Assembly: GCA_023664685.1 (NCBI GenBank)
Contig: JAMPFC010000012.1
Location: 1-47,511 of the forward strand
Direction: 5' to 3'
DNA: 47,511 nt
Source of the DNA: Roseburia sp.
Lineage (GTDB): Bacteria > Bacillota > Clostridia > Lachnospirales > Lachnospiraceae
Shown here: piece after piece, positions 24,487-33,559 of the stretch
How positions within the stretch are numbered: position 1 is the first letter of the stretch
Layout of the letters: each line of letters starts with the position of its first letter
The notes under the pieces: generated by a model
Told to the model about the DNA's origin: nothing
Databases searched by the model: none
What the model saw: only the letters and a program-made list of their open reading frames with translations
Made by a program: the position numbers and the translations under genes

Positions 24487-25704
24487 ATGAATATTCCATT
24501 TTCACCGCCGGATATCACGGAAGAGGAGATTCAGGAGGTAGCGGATACCCTGCGTTCCGGCTGGATCACAACCGGGCCGAAGACAAAAGAATTTGAGCGT
24601 CAGATTGCCGCATATTGTCAGACAAAAAAAGCGGTGTGTCTCAGTTCTGCGACAGCCTGTATGGAGATGACACTCCGGTTGTTCGGGATCGGGCCGGGTG
24701 ACGAGGTGATCACGACAGCTTATACCTATACTGCGACAGCCAGTTCGATCTGCCATACCGGGGCAAAACCGGTTGTTGTGGATACGGGACGGGATTCCTT
24801 TGAGATGGACTATGACAGCCTTGAAAAGTATATCACACCGGCGACAAAGGCAATTATGCCGGTCGATCTCGCAGGTATACCGTGCGATTATGAAAAAATA
24901 TATGAGATAATTGAAAAAAAGAAAGAGTTATATACACCGGGGGAAAACCGTTATCAGAAAGCGATGGGACGCATTCTTGTTCTTTCTGACTGTGCCCACG
25001 GGTTTGGCGCCCGTCTTGGAGGACGTCCGGCGGGACAGTTTTCTGACTTTACCGCATTTTCGTTCCATGCGGTGAAAAATCTTACGACAGCAGAAGGCGG
25101 AGCAGTCGTATGGAAAGAGTTTGGCGGTATCGATCCGGAGGAAATCTACCGTGAGTATATGCTTTTATCGCTGCATGGGCAGTCAAAGGATGCGCTCGCA
25201 AAAACAAAGGCAGGCGCATGGGAGTATGATATTGTCTCGCCTGCGTATAAATGTAATATGACAGATCTTCAGGCTTCGCTTGGGTTGATCCAGTTAAAAC
25301 GGTATTCGGGGATTTTGGCAAGACGCCGGGAGATCATTGAGATGTATGACCGGGGACTGGCGCGGATCAATGAGAAAGGGACGGGGTTCCGGCTCCAAGG
25401 ACTGCGGCATTTTGAGGGAGAGCGGGTTTCGAGCGGCCATCTCTATCTGATGCGGATTTGCGGTTATACGAGGGAGCAGAGGGATGATCTGATCGTAAGG
25501 CTCGCGGAGAAGGGAGTGGCATCCAACGTGCATTATAAACCACTTCCGATGCTGACTGCCTATAAAAAGATGGGGATGGATGTGGAAAATTATCCCAATG
25601 CCTTTCATATGTTTGAGAATGAGCTTACGCTTCCGTTACATACCCTTCTGACCGATGAGCAGATCAGATATGTGTTGGAGACTTTGGAGGATTGTCTATT
25701 GTGA
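24487..25704 (+). CDS. DegT/DnrJ/EryC1/StrS family sugar aminotransferase
   Basis: A 405-residue PLP-dependent enzyme that aminates a nucleotide-linked keto-sugar. Seen are T-T-G-P-K-T-K-E-F-E near 30, S-S-A-T-A-C-M-E-M near 58 (the family's usual S-S-G-T-A is here S-S-A-T-A), D-C-A-H-G-F-G-A, and the PLP lysine in F-S-F-H-A-V-K-N-L-T-T-A-E-G-G (Lys197). The insertion around residues 140-160 (charged, K/E-rich) is mildly unusual. The start M-N-I-P-F-S-P-P at 24487 sits behind GGGAGAGG; the in-frame extension to 24421 is rejected. Together with the next gene it suggests that the polymer starts from an amino sugar. Confidence 0.9.
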   Translation: MNIPFSPPDITEEEIQEVADTLRSGWITTGPKTKEFERQIAAYCQTKKAVCLSSATACMEMTLRLFGIGPGDEVITTAYTYTATASSICHTGAKPVVVDTGRDSFEMDYDSLEKYITPATKAIMPVDLAGIPCDYEKIYEIIEKKKELYTPGENRYQKAMGRILVLSDCAHGFGARLGGRPAGQFSDFTAFSFHAVKNLTTAEGGAVVWKEFGGIDPEEIYREYMLLSLHGQSKDALAKTKAGAWEYDIVSPAYKCNMTDLQASLGLIQLKRYSGILARRREIIEMYDRGLARINEKGTGFRLQGLRHFEGERVSSGHLYLMRICGYTREQRDDLIVRLAEKGVASNVHYKPLPMLTAYKKMGMDVENYPNAFHMFENELTLPLHTLLTDEQIRYVLETLEDCLL

Positions 25705-26381
25705 AAAATTGGGAAGACCTCCCTGATGAGATGAAAAATCAGGCGGTGAGGTATTATTATGATGTGCTGCAAAAGAAAAAAGCATCGCTAGCAGGGAAGA
25801 GGGTATTTGATCTTGTGATGTCAGTTGTTTTGATCGTGGTACTTTTTCCGTTTATGCTTTTGATCGGACTCGCAGTAAAATTGACGTCACCGGGGGAGAT
25901 CGTATTCCGGCAGACGAGGGTCACTACATATGGAAAGCGGTTTTGGATCTACAAATTCCGCACGATGACAGCGGGCGCGCCGGCACAGGGAAGTCAGGTT
26001 ACGGTGAGTAATGATGCGAGGGTTACAGGAATCGGACGGTTTTTAAGAAAAGTACGTCTCGATGAGCTTCCGCAGCTTTTCAATATTTTAAAGGGTGAGA
26101 TGTCATTTGTGGGAACCAGACCCGAGGTGGAGAAGTATGTGGCAGAGTACAGCGATGAAATGTATGCGACGCTGCTGCTGCCCGCGGGGGTTACTTCCAC
26201 AGCGAGCATTGAATATAAGGATGAGGAGAAGCTTTTGTCAGAGGGAAAGGATGTAAATGCTGTTTATACAGGGGAAATCCTTCCGGCAAAGATGAAATAT
26301 AATTTAAAGTATTTGGAGGACTACTCATTTTTTGGAGACATTGGGATTTTGTTCCGCACCGTAGCGGCGGTACTCCGGTGA
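25701..26381 (+). CDS. Undecaprenyl-phosphate sugar-1-phosphate transferase (PglC/WcaJ type)
   Basis: A 226-residue initiating transferase that loads the first sugar phosphate on undecaprenyl phosphate. A single membrane hairpin (about 31-52) follows K-R-V-F-D-L-V-M-S, and the catalytic core carries W-I-Y-K-F-R-T-M, R-K-V-R-L-D-E-L-P-Q and M-S-F-V-G-T-R-P-E, all diagnostic. It overlaps the aminotransferase stop (GTGA), indicating translational coupling. The GTG at 25701 has GGAGG ten bases upstream. It lacks the long N-terminal domain of WcaJ, so it is the minimal PglC-like form. Confidence 0.93.
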   Translation: MKNWEDLPDEMKNQAVRYYYDVLQKKKASLAGKRVFDLVMSVVLIVVLFPFMLLIGLAVKLTSPGEIVFRQTRVTTYGKRFWIYKFRTMTAGAPAQGSQVTVSNDARVTGIGRFLRKVRLDELPQLFNILKGEMSFVGTRPEVEKYVAEYSDEMYATLLLPAGVTSTASIEYKDEEKLLSEGKDVNAVYTGEILPAKMKYNLKYLEDYSFFGDIGILFRTVAAVLR

Positions 26382-26442
26382 GTAGTGGAGAAGATCGATT
26401 TATTGGGCGTGTGTGCAGACACAGGCATGGAGGATAAGGGGA

Positions 26443-27903
26443 ATGATCAACTGGCTTCAGGACTTATTTATAAGTCTGCTGTCACCGTGGATCCCATTTA
26501 TGGGGCGGATCCGTTCAAAAACAAAATACTGGCTTCTGACAGCGTGTTTTGTGGCAGATCTTGTGCTGTTTTGCATTGTGAGGTATGTGCTTCTCAAGGA
26601 GAGTTATTTTTACAACACAGTCTGCGGTATTTTTCTGATGCTTTTGATCGCATTGCTGTCATTAGACCGGAAGCTTGAGAGGAAACCGTGGCGAAGATCC
26701 GTGTGTGTCGCATGGTTTGGGATGTGTGCCGCCTTTACGCTCTCCGATCTTTTTGTGCTGAAAAAGGCGTGTGGGTTAGGGATTATACTGGCATTTGTCT
26801 TTACCGGGGTATTTTTTGTGTGGCAGAACCACAGCCGAAAAGATCTTCTGTGGAAAGCATTTAAGGATGCGGTGAAGTTTTCTTTTCTTCTTATGGCTGT
26901 TATTTCGTTTTTGTTCCGTCCGTTTTTTGAGGGCGGGCGGTATGCGGGGATTTTTACAAACCCGAATACATTCGGCTTGTATCTCTTTGTGATCTTTGCG
27001 GTCTATATGTCCGATCTGGACTGGAACGTAGAGACGGGAAAAAATTTCAGAAAGAGCCTGCCGACGTATCTGCAGCTTGCGCTTGTTATTTTTTATCTGT
27101 CCGTGTCCCAAGCGAGGACAGCGATGCTTGCGATCGCGGCGATCTTTCTTTTGTGGATCGTCCTGCGGCTTTATATGGGAAAGAAACAGGGGCGGTATCT
27201 GAATTTTGTAAAAGGACTGGTGACACTAATTGTTATCTCCGCAGTATGTTATCCGGTTTTTTATGCGGGGGTCAGAAATCTTCCGGAGATCGTTGGGCAT
27301 AAGATCATTTTTGATGAGGACGTGCTGTATCTTTCCAATGGAGAGAAGATCGAGGATATTGGTGACAAGGTACTGGCGGAATCGGATGAGATCGAGAGTG
27401 TCGAGGTAAAAGATAAAAAGATTGAGGATAACAGCATTTGGGGAAGGATCGTAAAGAGCCTTGACAGCAATGCGACGCTGAACAAAATTTCCTCCGGCCG
27501 CATCACGATCTACAAAGCCTATATAAAAAAGCTGAATATAAAGGGACACCGAAGGGTAACACTGAAAATAAATGAAAAGAGGGTATCCCATGCGCACAAT
27601 AACTGGCTCCAGTTTGCGTACACGTATGGAGTGCCGAGTATGTTGTTTTATACGGTCATCACGGTTTTGAGCCTGCTCCGGTCGGTCTTATTTTATATGA
27701 CAAACCGGAGGCGGAATGCGACGTATGCGTTTCTCATACCGGCAATCTGCGTGGGGTTTGTGGTGGCGACGGTTACGGAGTGCCTGTTTCTTCCGTTTGA
27801 GGTATTTCCGGCATTTGCGTATTGGTTTGCGTTCGGGGATATGTTTGAAAAGACGCTTGAGGAGAAAGAGGTAAGCGAAAGCAAGAATGGAGGATTTGTG
27901 TGA
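26443..27903 (+). CDS. O-antigen ligase/polymerase-like membrane protein
   Basis: A 486-residue polytopic membrane protein with about eleven hydrophobic segments. Two family landmarks are present: the N-P-N-T-F-G-L-Y-L block (about residue 173) and S-H-A-H-N-N-W-L-Q-F-A-Y in a large external loop (about 385). These match the Wzy_C/O-antigen ligase superfamily, which polymerises or ligates lipid-linked glycans outside the membrane. The extracellular loop before the histidine is long and charged (about 285-380). ATG 26443 lies behind AGGATAAGGGGA. The gene ends by overlapping the next start. Confidence 0.82.
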   Translation: MINWLQDLFISLLSPWIPFMGRIRSKTKYWLLTACFVADLVLFCIVRYVLLKESYFYNTVCGIFLMLLIALLSLDRKLERKPWRRSVCVAWFGMCAAFTLSDLFVLKKACGLGIILAFVFTGVFFVWQNHSRKDLLWKAFKDAVKFSFLLMAVISFLFRPFFEGGRYAGIFTNPNTFGLYLFVIFAVYMSDLDWNVETGKNFRKSLPTYLQLALVIFYLSVSQARTAMLAIAAIFLLWIVLRLYMGKKQGRYLNFVKGLVTLIVISAVCYPVFYAGVRNLPEIVGHKIIFDEDVLYLSNGEKIEDIGDKVLAESDEIESVEVKDKKIEDNSIWGRIVKSLDSNATLNKISSGRITIYKAYIKKLNIKGHRRVTLKINEKRVSHAHNNWLQFAYTYGVPSMLFYTVITVLSLLRSVLFYMTNRRRNATYAFLIPAICVGFVVATVTECLFLPFEVFPAFAYWFAFGDMFEKTLEEKEVSESKNGGFV

Positions 27904-30278
27904 CAGGGAAAAAGATAAGTGTGATCATTCCGGCTTACAATGTGGAGGGTTATATCAGGAGATGTCTGGATTCTCTTGTGAACCAGACATATGAAAATAT
28001 CGAGATCATCGTCGTGAACGATGGGAGTACCGACCGCACCGCTGAGATCGTCAGGGAATATGAGGAGAGGGAGCCGGAGAAGGTCAAATTGTTTTCACAG
28101 GAAAATAAAGGTCAGGCAGAGGCAAGAAATTTTGGCCTCACAAAAGCAGAGGGCGAATATATCGGTTTTGTGGACAGTGATGATTTTGTGAGTACAAAGA
28201 TGTATGAACTCATGTACCGGGAGGCAGAGGAAAATGGCTGTGATCTTGTGACGTGCGGTTATTATGGATGTGATGATGTGACTGGCGAGATCGCGGTTTA
28301 TCAGACCGGATACCGTGGGGAATTTAACCAGAGCATTTATGAGAATCCGCTGATCCTGCGGGTCAATTCCCCGTATCCGTGGAATAAGCTGTACCGGAAA
28401 GAACTGCTTGAGCGAAGTGGTTTCCACTTTCAAAAAGGGATCATTTTTGAGGATTTGTGCGCCGTATTTCCTCTTTTTATGGATGCGAAAAAGGTGGGAA
28501 GAGTGCATGAAAAGCTGTATTATTATATTAAGGGCCGCAAGGGCGGAACGATCAGTACATTTAATGAAAAGCACGGTCAGATCATCGATGCCCTGAAGAT
28601 CATGAACGACGCTTATCTGGAAAAAGGAAAGTTTGAAACCTTTTATGATATCCTCCTGTTTTTTAATATCCGTCATATCTATGCACGGTTTGATGAGATG
28701 GAAAAGTACGAAAATGAGGAGTTTAAGCGGGAATTTACGGAACGGGCGTATGCGCTTTTGGATAAGTATTTTCCGGGATGGCGGGAGAGTAAAGAATATG
28801 CGGATTATTGCGAGCATGGCTCTGTGGAATCGGTTGAGGAGGAAGTGACCGAAGAGGAAAACGAAGAGCCGCAGGAGAAAGCGGCCCCAAGATCAAAACA
28901 CGGGAAAAAGGCGAAAAAGCGCTCGGAGATTTTTGATCAGCTCGTGGCAGAAAAGCAGCTTGAGAAAAATACAGTGCTGATCGAGTGTTATCACGGAAAT
29001 GATGTGAGGGGAGCCGGGTATTATATCGGGAAAATGCTCGCTGCCGAGGGCGGATACCGCATTTATGTGGCGGCGGCTGATGCGGAGAAGATAAAGAAAT
29101 TCCGGAAAATGCATGATATAGAATGGGATTATGTGGATATGAACTCGGGGGAGTATCTGGAAATACTTGCCAAAGCGGAGTATGTGATCAATAACAGGGC
29201 ATTTCCGGGATTTTACCGCAAGCGCAAAGGACAGTATTTTATTTTCACGGATTTTCTGCCTTCTATTCATGCACAGGGAAAAGATGTGACATATGGGGCA
29301 AAGGATATACAGGGGATACAGTTTAGTCTTGCCCAAGCGGATGTGATTCCGTTTCCGGAGGAGTGCAAGGAGCAACTAAGACCGCTTCTGGCGCGCTATC
29401 ACATGGACGAGATCTGCCGGGGGAAGGGCGTCTTAGTACCGGTCGCCGGATTTTTTGAAGAGAGAAAAGAAGAGGAGATCAAGGTGGCGTACATGCCTTC
29501 TGTCCGGTCTTTTCCGGGGCTTAAGGATGCCAAAAATTATTTGTTTTTAAGTGAATTGAAAAAGAAATTGACCGAACTGGATGAAAAGATTGAAGAGGGG
29601 CGCAGGGTGTATGTCTGCTTTCCGAGGATCATCCGCCGGCGTTTTAAGGAAAATATATGGAAGCATATCGACTTTTTTCCGGAAGATACAGAGCCATATG
29701 AATTTCTTTTTGGATGTCAGGGGCTGATCGGGGAATATGGGAGTGAGATGTGCCTGATGGAAGCGGTATCGAAACCGGTGTGCTATTTTGCCGACAATGC
29801 GCAGGATGTAAGCTGGAGCGAGGGAAAACCGGAGGTGCCGGGGCGGATCACGGTCTGCCAGACAGCCGGAGAGGTTTCGGACTGGATCAATTCCATACCG
29901 CCGGCAGAGAAGGAGAAACTTCCAGAAAGTCATTCCTGCGGGGAATTTCTAAAAGCGATCAAACGCCGCAGGCGCATGAAGACGAGAAAAAAGGTCGTGT
30001 ATGTGCCGGAGTGCAGGCATCGGGAGGAATTTCTGGAATTTATGGGGCATTTCGACGTAGAAAAAAATATCTTTTTTATCGAGAAAGATCATTTTGACGA
30101 CAACATGGCGGCATGGGTGCGGGCGTATAAGCCGGAGATGACGTATGTCGTTATCATACGGAGCATCGTTGTGAGCAAAAAAGAGAGCCGCATGATTAAA
30201 TACAAATTGACGAAAAAATACAGACTAAAAGAAAAGAGGGACAAAGAGAGATATCTCGGTGTGCCGACCGTTCTGTGA
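27900..30278 (+). CDS. Two-domain protein: GT2 glycosyltransferase plus CDP-glycerol-transferase-like C-terminus
   Basis: A 792-residue protein. Residues 1-300 are a GT-A glycosyltransferase family 2 domain: I-S-V-I-I-P-A-Y-N, V-V-N-D-G-S-T-D at 38-45, F-V-D-S-D-D-F at 90-96, and an E-D-L-C acid motif near 184. A charged linker rich in E and K (about 300-350) leads to a C-terminal region that begins E-C-Y-H-G-N-D-V-R-G and includes Y-F-I-F-T-D-F-L-P. Its layout recalls the TagB/TagF fold but the usual W-H-G-T and D-Y-S-S motifs are altered, so activity of this half is uncertain. Fusions of a glycosyltransferase with a glycerophosphotransferase fit a polymer of sugar and glycerol phosphate. 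The GTG at 27900 overlaps the previous stop. Confidence 0.8.
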   Translation: MTGKKISVIIPAYNVEGYIRRCLDSLVNQTYENIEIIVVNDGSTDRTAEIVREYEEREPEKVKLFSQENKGQAEARNFGLTKAEGEYIGFVDSDDFVSTKMYELMYREAEENGCDLVTCGYYGCDDVTGEIAVYQTGYRGEFNQSIYENPLILRVNSPYPWNKLYRKELLERSGFHFQKGIIFEDLCAVFPLFMDAKKVGRVHEKLYYYIKGRKGGTISTFNEKHGQIIDALKIMNDAYLEKGKFETFYDILLFFNIRHIYARFDEMEKYENEEFKREFTERAYALLDKYFPGWRESKEYADYCEHGSVESVEEEVTEEENEEPQEKAAPRSKHGKKAKKRSEIFDQLVAEKQLEKNTVLIECYHGNDVRGAGYYIGKMLAAEGGYRIYVAAADAEKIKKFRKMHDIEWDYVDMNSGEYLEILAKAEYVINNRAFPGFYRKRKGQYFIFTDFLPSIHAQGKDVTYGAKDIQGIQFSLAQADVIPFPEECKEQLRPLLARYHMDEICRGKGVLVPVAGFFEERKEEEIKVAYMPSVRSFPGLKDAKNYLFLSELKKKLTELDEKIEEGRRVYVCFPRIIRRRFKENIWKHIDFFPEDTEPYEFLFGCQGLIGEYGSEMCLMEAVSKPVCYFADNAQDVSWSEGKPEVPGRITVCQTAGEVSDWINSIPPAEKEKLPESHSCGEFLKAIKRRRRMKTRKKVVYVPECRHREEFLEFMGHFDVEKNIFFIEKDHFDDNMAAWVRAYKPEMTYVVIIRSIVVSKKESRMIKYKLTKKYRLKEKRDKERYLGVPTVL

Positions 30279-30292
30279 GGGAAAGGATCGTA

Positions 30293-33010
30293 GTGACAGG
30301 CATGAGCAGAAAAAAATATTATTTAAAATATACTGGGCTGTTTCTTGTAATTTTCTTTTTTGGATTTGTTGTCTTTTTCATACAGGGAAAGAGTCTGGTC
30401 TGGAAGAGTGACGGATACCGGCAGTATTACCCGGTCTTACAGTATCTTGGGGACTATTACCGGCAAATTGTCTCCCGGCTTTTTCACGGAGATTTCAGGC
30501 TTCCCATGCTCGATTACCGCATCGGGCAGGGTGAGGACATGATCACGACATTTGCCAATTATGGGTTCGGGGATCCGCTGACTCTTTTTAGTATGTTTGT
30601 TCCGGGGCGTTATACGGAATACCTGTATGACGTCCTTGTGGTTTTGCGCCTGTATCTGTCCGGCGCAGCATTTCTTATATATTGTGATGGGATGAAACTG
30701 CAGAGGCGTTTCAGCATTTATGGTGCGCTTGTTTATGTATTCTGCGGTTTTGCGATCTGGTCAGTAAAAGATCCGTTTTTTTTGAATGGAATGATTTATC
30801 TTCCGCTTGTGCTTCTCGGGATTGAGTATGTGTGGCGGAGGAAAAGTCCGCTTCTTTTGGCGGTCAGTGTTTTCTTTAGTATCGTGAGCAGTTATTATTT
30901 CTTTTATATGATCGTCATCGCTGCGGTGTGCTATTTTGCAGCGAGAAGCCGGATGAAGGGAATGGATTTAATAAGCATGTGCCGGGAGGGGCTTCGCTGT
31001 ATCGTGGTTTCTGCGGCAGGAGTTCTTTTATCCGGTATCTTTTTTGTACCGTGGATCTTTGGTTATATGGAGAGCGGCAGGACACAAGTGCAGACGTCGC
31101 TTTCTTCTCTTTTGTTTTATGATCTGGCGTATTATAAAAATATGCTTGCCCGGTTTCTGATGACAGCGGAAAATGATGATGCGGCGGCAGTGGGATATTT
31201 TTCGATGGCAGTCATCGTCCTTCCGGCACTTTTGGTTTTATTTTCCGGCAGTAAACCGTTACGGGGCAGGAATGGCAAGGGGATGTCGTTACGACGTGCC
31301 TTACAGAGCTGCGTACTCATAAGCTTATTGGCGGCTGCTTCTCCGTTTATCGGATACATGTTTAATGGGTTTGGGTATGTGACAAACCGTTTTATGTTTA
31401 TTCCGGCATTTTTACTCTCCCTTGTGCTTGTGGTTGTTTTTCCGGAACTTTTGCAGTTTTGGCAGAAGTCGGGGAAAGCGAGGAAGAGGAGAGTCCTTTT
31501 TTGTGCCGGTTATGCAGCGATCAGTCTTTTTTTCTCCTCCCGGGAGGGGGTTCTTCCGTTTGTTTTTATGGCAGTGTTACTTGCCGGAACGGTGGCGGTT
31601 CTTTCTTTTGTGAAAGACAAGAGATGGCGGGGGCGCATTGTCTGTGGACTGATTGCGCTAAATTTGATCGGAAATTGTAATCTTTTGTATCAGGAGGCAG
31701 GAGCCGGCATGGCAGATGCTTATATGGAGGCGGGGACAGTTTATGGGGCTTATATGGATTCTCCGGTGAATGAGGCGAGAAAGCGTTGTGGGAATGGTCT
31801 CGATCGGGTGGACGTTATGCTTCATAACGGGGAGAATCCGAACCAGTCCGTCGTGGCGGATTATCATGGCATATCGGTTTATTATAGCGTGATCGGCTCC
31901 GGATATTCGGATTATATGATGTCGATGGAGAATGCGCCGGATCTGATGTTCAGTCACCGGATGCTTGGAAATGACGGTCGGACGATTCTTGAAAATCTGG
32001 CGAACGTGCGATTTGTGGCAAGTGAAAAAGAGGAGCTTGTGCCATATGGTTTTGAGAAAGTCGAGGGAAAGAAAAATCTGTATGAAAATACGTTGCAGAC
32101 GTCGATTGGTTATACGTATGACCGATACATGGAAGAGGAGCAGTTTGATGCCGCCGGTGTGGCAGCCAGACAGAATGCGCTTACGCAGGCCGCTGTGTTA
32201 GAAAAAGAGTCGGTTCTTTCTGGGCGTGTCCGTGAATCGGGGGAGGTTACTGGAATGGAGATGGAAGAGATCGAGGATGCCTGCACATCACTTCCGTTCG
32301 AGCTTACGGACTGCAAAAATTTTGACTGGTCAGCGGACAGCCTGACCGTGAAAAAGAAAAAAGGGAGTTTTCGGATCGCCTTTGAAATGGAGCCGGGAAA
32401 AGAATATTATCTGAGACTTGGCGGGTTTGAACTGATAAAATCAGATCAAAGCAGTTTGTGGGCAAAAGTAAAAATGGGAAAAATTTCCAAGCAGTTTGTA
32501 ATCTCGGATTCCGGCTATGATTTTTATTTTGGCAGATCGGATTATGTGGTGAATTTGGGAAGTCTTTCTAGCAGCCAGTCAGGGACACAGCAAAAAGAGG
32601 TTACTGTCCGCCTGAGAGGGCCGGCTGTGTACAAACTAGATGATATTGAACTTTTGGAGGTTCCGGTGGAGGAGGCTCTTGGGGCGATTCGTCAGCGAAA
32701 TGCCGAAAGCCTGCAGGACGTCTCTGTCATAACAAACGGACTGACCGGGAAGATCAGGGTGTCGGGAGACCGCCTGCTCTGCATCGCAGTGCCTTACAAA
32801 AAGGGATATACGTTGTATGTCGATGGGAAAAAGACGGAGACCGGCAGGGTCAATAAAATGTATATAGGCGCTTTTTTAGAGGAGGGAGAACATGAGATCC
32901 GCTTGGAATACCGGACGCCGGGAATCTTTGCAGGCGGTGCTTTGACAATAATTGGGATTTTTTACATAATCTTTTTGGTGATTTTACACAAAAAACATTG
33001 TCGAAAATAG
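30293..33010 (+). CDS. YfhO-family multi-pass membrane protein
   Basis: A 905-residue protein with about 11-13 membrane segments in the first 460 residues and a large soluble extracellular part after them, ending with a final membrane helix and K-K-H-C-R-K. Family-like features are the early D-G-Y-R-Q-Y-Y-P loop and the N-Y-G-F-G-D-P-L-T-L-F segment. YfhO proteins are GT-C-like and have been linked to glycosylation of lipoteichoic acid. Position at the end of the polymer cluster, four bases after the two-domain transferase frame, fits such a role. Start options are GTG 30275, GTG 30293 (AAAGGA five bases upstream, chosen) and ATG 30302. Confidence 0.85.
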   Translation: MTGMSRKKYYLKYTGLFLVIFFFGFVVFFIQGKSLVWKSDGYRQYYPVLQYLGDYYRQIVSRLFHGDFRLPMLDYRIGQGEDMITTFANYGFGDPLTLFSMFVPGRYTEYLYDVLVVLRLYLSGAAFLIYCDGMKLQRRFSIYGALVYVFCGFAIWSVKDPFFLNGMIYLPLVLLGIEYVWRRKSPLLLAVSVFFSIVSSYYFFYMIVIAAVCYFAARSRMKGMDLISMCREGLRCIVVSAAGVLLSGIFFVPWIFGYMESGRTQVQTSLSSLLFYDLAYYKNMLARFLMTAENDDAAAVGYFSMAVIVLPALLVLFSGSKPLRGRNGKGMSLRRALQSCVLISLLAAASPFIGYMFNGFGYVTNRFMFIPAFLLSLVLVVVFPELLQFWQKSGKARKRRVLFCAGYAAISLFFSSREGVLPFVFMAVLLAGTVAVLSFVKDKRWRGRIVCGLIALNLIGNCNLLYQEAGAGMADAYMEAGTVYGAYMDSPVNEARKRCGNGLDRVDVMLHNGENPNQSVVADYHGISVYYSVIGSGYSDYMMSMENAPDLMFSHRMLGNDGRTILENLANVRFVASEKEELVPYGFEKVEGKKNLYENTLQTSIGYTYDRYMEEEQFDAAGVAARQNALTQAAVLEKESVLSGRVRESGEVTGMEMEEIEDACTSLPFELTDCKNFDWSADSLTVKKKKGSFRIAFEMEPGKEYYLRLGGFELIKSDQSSLWAKVKMGKISKQFVISDSGYDFYFGRSDYVVNLGSLSSSQSGTQQKEVTVRLRGPAVYKLDDIELLEVPVEEALGAIRQRNAESLQDVSVITNGLTGKIRVSGDRLLCIAVPYKKGYTLYVDGKKTETGRVNKMYIGAFLEEGEHEIRLEYRTPGIFAGGALTIIGIFYIIFLVILHKKHCRK

Positions 33011-33026
33011 TTTCTCATGGTATAAT
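32998..33026 (+). promoter_or_regulatory. Promoter of the hydrogenase operon with an overlapping Spo0A-box-like motif
   Basis: TTGTCG (32998-33003), a 17-base spacer and a perfect TATAAT (33021-33026), 35 bases before the hydC start. The -35 hexamer is embedded in TTGTCGAAAA, which contains TGTCGAA, the known core of Spo0A boxes. The overlap is as seen; regulation by Spo0A is inference. Confidence 0.65.
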
Positions 33027-33061
33027 TTTATCAATAATGACTTGGAAAGGAGAAACAATCA

Positions 33062-33559
33062 TTGACACATCAGGAAATTGCAAAATTGGATGAAATTTTG
33101 CAGAAGCACGATTATAACAGCACTCTTCTGATCGCCGTTATGCAGGATATACAGAGGGAGTACCATTATCTTCCGGAGGAGGCGCTGTGCTACATTGCCA
33201 AAAAGCTTAAGCTGAGTGAGGCAAAGATTTATGGAGTTGCGACATTTTATGAGAACTTCTCACTGGAGCCAAAGGGAAAATATGTGATTAAGATCTGCGA
33301 CGGAACCGCATGTCACGTCCGTAAGTCTGTTCCGATCTTAGAAGAATTTCGGAAGGTACTCGGCGTGAGCGAAGACAGGCCGACGACGGACGATATGATG
33401 TTTACCGTAGAGACGGTGTCCTGTCTGGGAGCATGTGGACTGGCGCCGGTATGTACTGTAAACGACCATGTCCATCCGGCGATGACGCCGGAAAAGGCAA
33501 GGGATTTGATCGAGTCACTAAAGGGGGCAGATAAGGAGGAGCAGGCGGATGAGGATTAA
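33062..33559 (+). CDS. hydC: NAD(P)-linked [FeFe]-hydrogenase, NuoE-like [2Fe-2S] subunit
   Basis: A 165-residue thioredoxin-like ferredoxin subunit homologous to NuoE (complex I 24-kDa). Cluster cysteines are in I-C-D-G-T-A-C-H-V-R and S-C-L-G-A-C-G-L-A-P (C-x4-C and C-x3-C). It passes electrons between the flavin subunit and HydA in electron-bifurcating or NADH-linked hydrogenases, in the cytosol. The start is TTG at 33062 behind AAGGAGA; no ATG fits. The stop overlaps hydB by 11 bases. Confidence 0.92.
   Translation: MTHQEIAKLDEILQKHDYNSTLLIAVMQDIQREYHYLPEEALCYIAKKLKLSEAKIYGVATFYENFSLEPKGKYVIKICDGTACHVRKSVPILEEFRKVLGVSEDRPTTDDMMFTVETVSCLGACGLAPVCTVNDHVHPAMTPEKARDLIESLKGADKEEQADED

Noticed and set aside
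26385-26678. 97-codon frame overlapping the O-antigen ligase start
   Set aside because: It is out of frame with the membrane protein that carries family motifs, and has no homology I can recognise.
28095-28817. 240-codon antisense frame in the GT2 domain
   Set aside because: The plus strand holds the full GT2 motif series. The antisense frame has no support.
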